Shown in pieces: positions 45,901 through 55,900 of a stretch of DNA of 64,000 nt (position 1 is its first letter; each line of letters opens with the position of its first letter). The stretch is from positions 175,924,923-175,988,922 of the forward strand of contig NC_050097.1 in the NCBI RefSeq assembly GCF_902167145.1. The letters are read 5' to 3'. A program made the position numbers and the translations under genes. The DNA is from Zea mays. Its lineage: Eukaryota; Streptophyta; Magnoliopsida; Poales; Poaceae. The notes under the pieces were generated by a model that made no database searches, was not told where the DNA came from, and worked only from the letters and a program-made list of their open reading frames with translations.

Positions 45901-46197
45901 CAGACAATTATAACCCATATTACATAGTTGACTAACAGACAATAAGTTGTATCCGAGTGATTCAACTAAGAACACATTGGATATGGAATGCTCGGATGAA
46001 AAAGCTATCTTTCCTAGTCCTTTAACCTTGCCTTGGTTCCCATCTCCAAAGATGATCGAATCTTGGGAATCTTTGTTCTTGACGTAGGAGGTGAACATCT
46101 TCTTTTCCCCCGTCATGTGGTTTGTGCATCCGCTGTCGATAATCCAGCTTGAGCCCCCGGATGCATAAACCTGCAAGGCAAATTAGGCTTGGATTTT
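42973..46197 (-). pseudogene. pol: Opie/Ji-like pol: protease, integrase, RT, RNase H, broken
   Basis: Protease DSGCTNHM near 46130; pre-integrase HRRLAHVG finger; integrase D, D, E in VIVDDFSC, SDNGSEF and NGVVERKN; this frame runs 46176-44785 and stops at a TAG (44785-44787). The same frame continues to about 44497, where an extra base shifts it into the RT frame ([20 protein letters not shown] onward). A one-base loss near 44170 shifts it again into the last frame (44133-42973) with YVDDIIFGS, the copia RNase H motifs (SDSDYVG, STAEAEY) and a stop at 42973. All domains are recognisable but no full-length Pol can be made. Confidence 0.92.
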
Positions 46198-46203
46198 AGG
46201 TAC

Positions 46204-48509
46204 CTAACTCTTGTTGGGTCCTACAAGGTTAGTTACAATAGTCTTTGGGACCCAAATGCAAGTCTTGTCTCCTTTGCATTCGGACCCCATCTTTCTAGCA
46301 ACCACTTTTTCATTTTTACATGAAAGAACATACATAGTGTTGCAAGCATGAAAGACAGAGGTAGGTTTATTACACATTTTCCTAGGCCTACCATTAAAAT
46401 TAGAACTTGAAGCAATCATGGCATGTGAATCAAAAGCATTATAACTCCTATTATAACGAGAACTTCTAGAAAAAAAATCTATCATTATACATGAAAGCAT
46501 GATTCTTTTGATTACTACTAGCCATAGGGGCCTTTCCTTTCTCCTTGTTGGGAATGGGAGCCCTTTGGCTTGTTAGGTTCTTGACTTCCTTTCGAAAGCC
46601 AAGTCCATCCTTAATTGAGGGATGTCTACCAACGGTGTAGGCATCCCTAGCAAATTTTAACTTATCAAAGTCAATTTTGCAAGTCTTAAGTTGGGCATTA
46701 AGACTTGCCACTTCACCATTTAATTTTGTAATAGAAGTAAGGTGCTCAACACATGCATCAACATCAAAATCCTTACACCTATTACAAATGACAACATGCT
46801 CTACACAAGAACTAGATTTATTAACTACTTCTAGCTTAGCATTTAAATCATCATTAATACTCTTTAAGCTAGACACAATTTCATTGCAAGTAGATAACTC
46901 AGAAGATAGTAATTCATTTCTCTTAATTTCTAAGGCAAGAGACTTTTGAACACTAACAAATTTGTCATGTTCCTCATACAAAATGTCTTCTTGCCTCTCT
47001 AGTAGTCTATCTTTCTCATTTAAGGCATCAATCAATTCATTAATCTTTTCTACTTTAGCTCTATCTAAACCTTTGAATAAGCTTGTGTAATCTACTTCAT
47101 CATCACTAGAGTCATCATCACTTGAAGTAGTATACTTAGGGGTATCTCGAGCGCTTACCTTTTTCTCCTTTGCCATGAGGCAAGTATGACACTTGTTGGG
47201 GAAGAGAGATGACTTGTTGAAGGCCGAGGCGGCGAATCCTTCGTCGTCGGAGTCGAAAGAAGAGCAATCTGAATCCCATTCTTTGCCAAGATGCGCCTCG
47301 CCTTTCGCATTCTTGTAGGCCTTCTTCTTCTCCCTCTTCCCGCTCTTTTCTTGTTCCTGGTCATTAGCATTATCGAGACAATTTGCTATAAAATGACCAG
47401 TCTTACCACATTTAAAACAGGAGCGCTTTCCCTTTGCTTTGCTCTTGTTGGGATGCTCCTTGCGTCCTTTTAGCGCCGCCTTGAAGCGCTTGATGATAAG
47501 GGCCATTTCATCTTCGTTTAGCCCGGCAGCCTCAACTTGTGCCACCTTGCTAGGTAGCGCCTCCCTGCTGCTGCTTGTTGCTTTGAGTGCAACGGGCTGG
47601 GGCTCATAGATGGGCATTGGGCCATTCGATGCATCATCAACGTATCTTGCTTCCTTGACCATCATACGCCCGCTCACAAACTTTCCGAGTATCTCCTCGG
47701 GCGTCATCTTTGTGTACCTAGGATTTTCATGGATGAGGTTCACAAGATGTGGGTCAATAACAGTGAAAGACCTGAGCATAAGTCCGACGACGTCGTGGTC
47801 CGTCCATCTCGTGCTTCCATAGCTCCTGATCTTGTTGACCAGGGTCTTGAGCCTGTTGTACGTTTGCGTCGGCTCCTCTCCCCTGATCATGGCAAACCTT
47901 CCTAGCTCGCCTTTCACCAACTCCATTTTGGTGATCATGGTGGCGTCGTTCCCCTCATGCGATATCTTGAGGGTGTCCCATATTTGCTTGGCGTTGTCCA
48001 AGCCGCTCACCTTGTTGTATTCATCCCTGCACAACGATGCTAACAAAACAGTGGTATTTTGTGCATTTTTATGAATTTGTTCGTTAATGAATACAGGGTT
48101 ATCCGTACTATCAAATTGCATTCCATTCTCAACTATCTCGCAAATACTAGGATGAAGAGAGAAAAGGTGACTACGCATTTTGTGACTCCAAAAAGCGTAG
48201 TCCTCTCCATCAAAGCGTGGAGGTTTACCAAGAGAAATAGAAAGCAAATGGGCATTGGAATTATACGGAACAATCAAATGAAAAATTTGAGTTAACCGGT
48301 TTCTTTTTCTCGTCGCAGTCGTCGTCTCTTGGGGAAGAAGAAGACTCGTCACTGTCATAGTAGACGATCTTCTTGATGCGCCTCTTCTTCTTCCCGTCCT
48401 TCTTCTTATGACTTGAGCCAGAGTCAGTGGGCTTGTCGTCCCTCGGCTCGTTGAGGAAGGACTCCTTCTCCTTGTCGTTGACCACCATCCCCTTTCCCTT
48501 AGGATCCAT
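46204..48509 (-). pseudogene. gag: Opie/Ji-like gag, frameshifted
   Basis: The start is MDPKGKG at 48509, with a basic/acidic N-terminal region to about 48265. The frame then shifts, by a small deletion near 48265-48285, into the main Gag frame (LLSISLGKPPRFDGEDYAFW onward), which runs to TAG at 46466 with the copia Gag core, CCHC knuckle CFKCGKTGHFIANC, and a coiled coil. Another frame change near 46480 leads to the C-terminal piece ending GPNKS near 46204. The long open frame extending upstream to 48568 is not the real N-terminus. Confidence 0.9.
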
Positions 48510-48545
48510 CTCTTCGGGCGATTAGTCCCTTTCGTGAAGAGAACG

Positions 48546-48557
48546 ACTCCGATATCA
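48546..48557 (-). promoter_or_regulatory. Primer-binding site of the Opie/Ji-like element
   Basis: Minus strand TGATATCGGAGT, similar to the initiator tRNA-Met site with a few mismatches, two bases from the LTR. Confidence 0.75.
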
Positions 48558-48559
48558 AT

Positions 48560-49786
48560 TGAGAGCACCTAGAGGGGGGGTTAATAGGTGATCCTGTAAA
48601 ATTCAACAATTAATAGCCACAAAACTTTGGTTAAGTGTTAGAATGGCTAAGTAGCGAGCTCTTGCGACCACACAAGTATCACAGAAAAACAGTCACAAAA
48701 GACACGCGAGTTTATCCCGTGGTTCAACAAGTATAACACTTGCCTACCTCCACGTTGTGGCGTCCCAATGGACGAGGGTTGCACTCAACCCCTTTCAAGT
48801 GATCCAATGATCAACTTGAATACCACGGTGTTCTTCTTTGCTTATCTCTTTTCCCGTTTGCAAGGAATCTCCACAAGTTGGAGTCTCGCCCTTACAACAA
48901 ATATCAAAGTGAAAGCACAAGAGTAAGGGTGGGAAGCAACACACACAAATCCGCAACAATACACACACACAAGCCAAGACCTGAGCTCAAATGAAGCACA
49001 ACGAGTTCACTACTAGAACAAAGCTCAAATCACTAACAAAGTCAATCAAGTGCGCGGAGACAGAGTGTGGAAGACATAGAATGCTCAAGGTATGCTTCGG
49101 TTCCTCCTTCATGCGCCTAGGGGTCCCTTTTATAGCCCCAAGGCATCTAGGAGCCGTTGGAGGCATTCTTGGAAGGCTAATCTTGCCTTCTGTCGGGTGA
49201 CGCACCGGACAGTCCGGTGCGCCACCGGACAACCACTGTTCATGTCCGGTGCGCGATTCCCTTCCTAATCTGGCGTAGCCGACCGTTGCAGACTTGTGGC
49301 AGTTGGCGCACCGGACATTGTCCGGTGCACACCGGACAGTCCGGTGCCCCTTGCCGACCGTTGGAGCGGGCCACACGTCGCCCGCGGATTTGATGGCCTA
49401 CCGTTGCGCTGACGGCCGTTGGCTCACCGGACAGTCTGGTGTACCACCGGACAGTCCGGTGAATTATAGCGGTACGCCACCGAAGTTTTCCCGGGAGTGG
49501 CCAGTTCGCCGGAGCTGGCCTGGCGCACCGGACAGTCCGGTGTGCCAAGCCGAGCTGAGTCTTGGCTGCACACAGACACTCTTTTCCAATCCTTTCTTTT
49601 CCTGTTTGTAGCACTTAGGTAACTTCATTAGTACACAATAACAAATGTACTAAGTCTAGAAACATACCTTGTAATATAATTTTCACTTCTTCACTCTTTG
49701 GCACAAATTTGCACTTAGAGAAAATGTGTTGGGCACTTAATCACCAAAACACTTTAGAAATGGCCCAAGGGCACATTTTCCTTTCA
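48560..49786 (-). repeat. 5' LTR of the Opie/Ji-like element
   Basis: 1227 bp. TATA box CTATAAAAG (minus) at 49127-49135. It differs from the 3' LTR by scattered substitutions and by indels in the palindrome region (49205-49235 and 49525-49545). Confidence 0.93.
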
Positions 49787-49791
49787 AGACC

Positions 49792-51270
49792 TCATCGAAC
49801 TTATCGTATTAGTCCTCCTCCGGTGGCACCTACTCTTCACCTATGGGGGTTATCGCAAAAGTGAGCTCACAAAAGTTCATTGCTCAACAATTATGAGGAA
49901 TAATGTGCAATAAATGGTGAATCTAGGTTGAAATTTACAATGTTTGAGTTGATTCCATGGAGTCCGAATCAAATTTGACTATGTCCATTGTTGTGAGGTA
50001 GCGACTAAGTCAACATATGTGGTGTATTCGTGTAAAGTCTAAGTGGTTAAAACTCCATGGATGGAAATCTTGCATATTTTGTTAAAACATCGCCGATGAA
50101 AATCCACTATTTCTAGTAAAATTCTATGGACGAAAAATCCATTGCTTTTGTTGATAATCTATGGTTGGAAAGTCTATTGTTTCTGTTAATGCATGGATGG
50201 TGACATCATTATCAGATCCATTAAATTAATTGAACTGTCGTGCCTACATGGATGAACGTGGCCGCGTCAAGTGGGGCGATGGGTGGAGGAGCTCGTCGTG
50301 GCGGACTGGGCACGAGTGGAGGAGGCATCCATGGTGGCTAGGGCACGAATGGGAAAGTAGGCGAAGACGAGGCATCGAGATGGTTGCTATAGGCGTAGGG
50401 GATGGCATGATTTGGAGACATTAGGAATATTTCTTTTAGTATTTGAGGTTTCTTTTATGCTTATCTCAATTCGTAGAAAAAGAGTGAATATTTGGGTGCT
50501 AATCTTAATTTCCTCACATGCTAAACAAGGAGAGTGTGAGGAGAGGGAGACAAGTACTCGAGAACTTGGGTCGGGGGTGAATACATAATATCCGTCAGTC
50601 GAGAGAAGAGACGATGGAAATAGTAATTTCCGTCGGTTGAGCGGTTTAAGTTGATATAAATTACCTTGTTTCCATTGGTTAAGCTATGATCGATATAAAT
50701 TGTTCATTTTTGCGGGCTGACCTAAAAGTCCATGAAAATTATTTTAGCTCATAGAAATTCTCCATTTTTATGTTGGGGGCATATAGATAAATAGAGCTTA
50801 GAGCGTTGTGTGATCACCTATCAGAAGACATTGTAGGTCATATCTTTAGAAGCACGGTACAATCATCATATGGATGGAGTGGTGGAGCATTGTAGATCAT
50901 ATAGTAAAGTACTAGATATATATGACACATTTCTGTTGTGTACAAAAAGAATGTAATAATTTTCAATAGAACAAATATAATAGTGGCATGCAGGAGCATG
51001 AGAGAGGGTTGGAGCAGTGTACAATCGCCTAGAAAATAATGCTTTGATATTTGTCACAAATGACTAATGTAACACTTAATGGCAAGCAATTAAACATGTC
51101 ACACCATACTCGATTTAACTTGAACTAAAAACCAACATTGAGGGTATGAGATAAAAGGATTCTAGTGAAACATGGTATGATGGAACAATGGAGAGTTGGG
51201 GCGTGATTAGTACACACGTCGGCCGTATCTAGGCTCGTTTGATTCGTTGACTTTGAACACACGTGTGATT
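49792..51270. other. Intergenic DNA without a recognised gene
   Basis: No protein similarity seen. The first part probably continues the relic interrupted at 40963. Loose, diverged short motifs (variants of AAATCCATTG and TTTCCGTCGGTT) recur between 50040 and 50720 and could be a decayed transposon end. An open frame at 50230-50424 is Trp/Arg/Gly-rich and unlikely to be real. Confidence 0.5.
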
Positions 51271-51332
51271 GGTTGGTTATATAGGATGAAGTGAGCCCGC
51301 AGGTTGGTTATATAGGATGAAGTGAGCCCGCA
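51271..51332. repeat. 31-bp direct duplication
   Basis: Two identical copies in tandem, starting GGTTGGTTATATAGG. Confidence 0.9.
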
Positions 51333-51526
51333 CATACGCGTGCAACCAGCGATTTTTTCAACTCCCGCCTACATGTGTGGAGAAGCTAGGGAGAGAGATT
51401 CCCTAATAGCATAGGTCAACACACGTCCGATACTCGAGGGCACACCAACCGATCACTCCCTTGTATGCCAAAATATACATAGTGTGATACAACCCCACCA
51501 TGTTAGCCGCCTCCCACATAGATTTA

Positions 51527-51705
51527 GGGGGTGTTTGGTTTATAGAGACTAAACATTAGTCCCTTCACTTTATTCCATTTTAGTTCATAAATTGTTAAAT
51601 AGGGAAACTAAAATAAAGTTTTAGTTTCTATATTTAGTAATTTATAGACTAAAATAGAATAAAATTGAGGGACTAAAAATTAGTCCCTAGAAACCAAACA
51701 CCCAC
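51527..51705. mobile_element. Tourist-like (PIF/Harbinger) MITE, 179 bp
   Basis: Terminal inverted repeats GGGGGTGTTTGG / CCAAACACCCAC (one mismatch in 12, more similarity inside) with TTA on both sides (51524-51526 and 51706-51708). AT-rich, non-coding interior. Confidence 0.85.
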
Positions 51706-51855
51706 TTAAACAAAGAAACTTTTGGTCATCGCTAATTCCTAGATTAGTCAACGACAGTTTAACCGCAAAGCCGTGACCTTCCCATATGGCGCCATACGCC
51801 CTTGTGGCCTTGTCTGCGCTTTGAGGTCACGCGTGTGCCATTGCCGTGTCTCCGA

Positions 51856-51876
51856 AGAGAGAGAGAGAGAGAGAGA
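51856..51876 (+). repeat. (GA)n microsatellite upstream of the PP2A gene
   Basis: About ten AG/GA dinucleotides. GA tracts are common in plant promoters; a role here is only possible. Confidence 0.85.
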
Positions 51877-52019
51877 CGGAGGGATGGAGACGAAACAAAC
51901 ACCGTGGAAAGAGCGGAAAAGGACACGCTGGCCTGGCTCCCGGACAGAACTGCTCTGCTATGGCCGTCTTCTGGACGGAGGGAGGGAGGGAGGTTGAGAG
52001 AAAAGCAGGGGGGGCAGCA

Positions 52020-52939
52020 ACGGAAACAAAACTAAAATAATCGTACTGTAGAAGCCGAGCGCAGGAGATCCAACAACGAAACTCCCCTTCGTTCCTTCCT
52101 CGTGTTCTTCTCCCTCCTGCCGCCGCGGCCCGCTCCGCTCCCGAGCCCCGTTGCACCTCCACCCGCCGCTTCCGTCCCGTCTCCTGCCACCTTCCTCTCA
52201 CCGCAATCGAGTCGCTGCGCCTCCTCCCGCCCGCCACCTCCCGCAGCCGCAGCAGGACGAGCTCGTCGCCGCCGTGTACTAGGTACGTCCGCCTTCTCCC
52301 GGCCCCGTTCTGACGGTTCTCGCAGTGGAGCGGGAGGAGGGGGTTCCTCTCCTCTCCTTCGACGCCGTTCACCGGCCGGCGCCCGCAGTCCATGTTGACC
52401 GTTGCGTTTCTCTGCTTTGGTTTACAGAAGAACGGGAGGTCGCTGTCGGTCTCCCGCACAATCCTGATTCCTGGACCTGCGCCGCGTGGTTTCGCCTCAG
52501 GTTGGCTTCCTGTCTTCGCCCGGCGCGCCTTTTCCACCTAGTTCCTCACATTCGTTTGGGGGTGTACAGTACAGGGGTAGTAGACGATGAGCATCCTTGG
52601 TTGCTCCTGCCTGCGATATCCTGCAGTAGTAGTACTATAATTCCTGCTTAGTGTTGGCCTGCCTGAGTTGTTCATCCTGTTTGCTGACTCCTATTTCCTG
52701 CTGCTGCAGGTTGGAGTGTCTCGATTTGTCAGGATAGCTTGTATAACTGAAGCTTTCCTTTGTATGATGATGGGGGCATGCCATGGATCACAAGTGAGGG
52801 GGCTAGGGTTTAGTATGTGGTAGTAGCTCCTGCTTCAGCAAAAGAAGCAAGGATCACTACTTTTGCTGTTTGTTCCGTGGAGGATCTGAATCCTATCGGC
52901 ATTGATTCGGGTGGCGTCAGCTGTTCTGGGTGGGGTAGT
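52020..52939 (+). other. Promoter-proximal region and spliced 5' leader of the PP2A B' gene
   Basis: A pyrimidine/GC-rich stretch (52080-52280) fits a first non-coding exon ending AG|GTACGT at 52282/52283. The best acceptor is CTGCTGCAG at 52701-52709, giving a 427-bp leader intron 52283-52709; a second acceptor (TTTACAG near 52427) is possible. No clear TATA box seen, so the transcription start is not assigned. Open frames across this region are composition artefacts. Confidence 0.6.
52764..52823 (+). promoter_or_regulatory. Cluster of short upstream ORFs in the PP2A B' leader
   Basis: After the predicted leader splice, three overlapping uORFs precede the main ATG: 52764-52823 (19 codons, begins with three ATGs), 52778-52813 (11 codons) and 52783-52797 (4 codons). 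All end before 52940. They could lower translation of the main ORF. Confidence 0.6.
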
Positions 52940-55900
52940 ATGATGAAACAGATATTTGGACGGCGCAAGGCGTCCAAAACTGCAGGCAAGGAGTGTGGCG
53001 GGAGGACGTTCAACCAGCTGCTGTCAGGTTCTGGATTTGCTGACCTGAGTGGCCAGCTGCCAATTCTGTCTAGTACTGGGGACATCTATGGGAATGGAAA
53101 CCGTACGGGGTTCCAAGACTCGAGGATAAATGATACTTTGTTCTCTTCCAACTTCCGACTGTTGCCGAGCTTTAAGGATGTGCCAAATACAGAGAAACAG
53201 AATCTGCTCATCAAAAAGTTGAACATGTGCTGCACTCTGTTTGACTTTGAGGATGCGGCAAAGAACATAAAGGAGAAGGAGATAAAGACGCTAATGTTGT
53301 TGGAGATAGATGAATATGTTAGGACTGCTAACGCGAAGTTCCCTGAGATCATTGTGGAGGCAATCACAAAAATGATTTCAGTGAACTTGTTCAGGACACT
53401 AATTTCCCCACCCAGGGAGAAGAAGGTGCTTCAAGCTTTTGATCTAGAAGAGGATGAACCATTGATGGACCCTGCGTGGCCACACTTGTACCATGTGTAT
53501 GAGTTGCTCTTGACATTTGTTCAGTCTCCAGAAAATGATGCTAAACTGGCTAAGAAGTATATTGACCATTCCTTTATTCTAAGGCTGCTTGAGCTCTTTG
53601 ACTCTGAGGATGCTAGGGAGAGGGATCGCCTTAAGACGGTACTTCACCGTATCTATGGGAAGTTCATGGTGTACCGGCCATTTATCCGGAAAGCTATAAA
53701 TAACATATTCTACCAGTTCATATATGAAACTGAAAAGCACAATGGAATTGCAGAGCTCTTGGAGATTTTTGGAAGTATTATCAACGGGTTTGCTTTGCCA
53801 CTCAAGGAAGAGCACAAACTGTTCCTTGGAAGGACCTTAATTCCACTTCACAAGCCAAGGTGTACTTCAATGTACCATCGGCAGTTGTCTTACTGCATTA
53901 CACAGTTTGTTGAAAAAGATTGCAAACTTGCGGATACTGTTATTAGGGGCCTCATAAAATATTGGCCTATCACCAACAGCACAAAGGAGGTGCTGTTCTT
54001 GGGTGAGCTGGAAGAGGTACTAGATGCAACACAGCCTGCTGAATTTCAAAAATGTATGGTTCCTCTTTCCCACCAGATCGCTCACTGCTTGAACAGCTCT
54101 CACTTCCAGGTAACCCTTTTCATCTTGTCCTTGATGAATGTTCCCTCTCAACTTTATTTGTTATCTGTTTCTCTTTTGCTTTACTTGTTGACTTGTTGTC
54201 CTACTCTTCCCTTGTCAACATTGGATTAGTTGTACCTCTGGAATAATTATCATATTTTGCTTGGCTAAATGTTATTCCATGCTGGTTTGTTATAATAATA
54301 TCATCTCCTTTCATCACTAATTTCAAAATCATTTCACTTGTTTATTTTATTGATTCCAGTTTACTTTGTGAGAAGTCTTTGCCAAATGTGTTTCCTTGCA
54401 TTCACATATAATCGGTTGAATCTCTCTCTTTGTTTAGTATCTGTTTTCTAGAGCCTTAATCGTAAAGCTGAATGGAAGAAACATAATTTCTATTTTGATT
54501 TACTGTGATTGTCATCTTGAAATGCTGATGATAGAAAAGGCAGGCCTCATTTAGCTTCTGACCATCACTATTTCATGTTCTCTTTCCATGCAACCTCACC
54601 ATAACTATTTTAATACTCAATAAAATAGCATATGCTCATGCCATTAAATGCATTCTTTTTCAGTGAACTCAAATTAATTTGCCAAGTGTTAAAATTTTAT
54701 TATCACCTATTATCTTAACTGTTAATTATCAGTTGATTGTGAAGAAAAACAACAGAGTACTTGATATTTGATTTTAACAGTTACTTAACTTTGAAATTTT
54801 GGCTTCAGTTATAATTGGTTGCTAATTGGTCATTATGTGCACATATTTTCATCATGTCTAGTCTACAGAGATTTGCTCTTTGAAATGCCTTTTACTTTGA
54901 TAGTGCAAAATCAAACCATCAAACATCTAAAGCAAACGATTTAAGGAAGAGCTACAGTACTTTGAACAGCTAGAGGTTTCTTCTGCAACATTTGTACTCA
55001 CACTGGAGTTCATACTGTAAGCAGCAAAAAAAAGTTTGATAGGTTTCCATATTATGTAACTAGTAATTAAATTGATCGATCTCCATATGGTTAGGACAAG
55101 GATTCCTAAACGTTTCTTTTGTAAAAAGATATGACTCCTGATGATGTTAGGTAGGAGACTAAGATTGTTTTTCATTAAGGTGGTTAAGGTTCTGGTTGCA
55201 AAGTACTTTTGGAGTTTTAGACAAATACCATGCCTAGGGGTGGTAATAGGCTCTAGATTTTACACTACAAACTTTAAGGATCGAATCGGATTAGGATCGG
55301 GTCCTATTCCTATTCATTTTTGAACTAAAATTATTTAAGGGCCCTAACTTTTTGTGAAGGGGCATTTGGATCGTGATCCATTACCACTCTTAACCATGTC
55401 ACCATGGTTTTATGAAATACTTTGGTCCTAGAGTGACATGAAGTGTTTGGAGGCAACAAATTTTATGGTTTTGAATACCATGGTATTGCTAAAACTGCAG
55501 TACTTTTAAAGTTTTAGGGCCTGTTTGGAAGTGAAGTATTTGTATAGTTTCTAGGCAATACTATGGTTTTTAGTAATACCATAGTATTTTATACCATAAG
55601 ATGTTTGGTTGTATTCCTGAAAACTATGTTCTCAAAACCATTGTATTTTAGATACCATGGTATTTTTAGAGTACTGGAAAGTCCACTCCAATCCAAAGTT
55701 TTCATGGCATGGCTAATTTTTGCCTAATACCATGGTTTATAATTATGTATCCAAACAATGTTTGTCAAAACCATGATATTTTTTGAGCTGACCAAAACCA
55801 CGGTATTATCATGACAATTGCAAAGTATAGTATTGTGAAACCATGGTTTTGAGAAACATAGTTTCCAAACAGGCTCCACTCTATACCTCTTTTCTAAACC

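Larger units (their letters stand above)
40964..49786 (-). mobile_element. Opie/Ji-like Sirevirus (Ty1/copia), structurally complete, coding broken
   Basis: 8823 bp with LTRs at 40964-42195 (3') and 48560-49786 (5'), and target duplication AGACC at 40959-40963 and 49787-49791. Minus-strand order: LTR, PBS, gag, protease, integrase, RT, RNase H, polypurine tracts, LTR, the copia order. The LTRs have CACCGGACAGTCC palindromes, and the region before the 3' LTR has repeated AGGGGGAG motifs. The LTRs differ by several percent by eye, so it is older than the cinful-like and three-LTR insertions. The coding region has at least three frameshifts and a stop. Confidence 0.92.

Noticed and set aside
50230..50424. 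64-codon Trp/Arg-rich frame
   Set aside because: No similarity or gene structure; likely chance.
51827..52537. 236-codon minus-strand frame over the PP2A promoter and leader
   Set aside because: Lies opposite the GC-rich leader and GA repeat, low-complexity composition, no known motif.
52817..52939. N-terminal extension of the PP2A B' frame
   Set aside because: No ATG in this in-frame stretch; begins with GTG after a stop. MMKQIF at 52940 matches family N-termini.
54110..54229. Read-through end of the first PP2A exon frame
   Set aside because: It is intron sequence after a GT donor; the downstream exon at 57617 continues the family sequence in phase.
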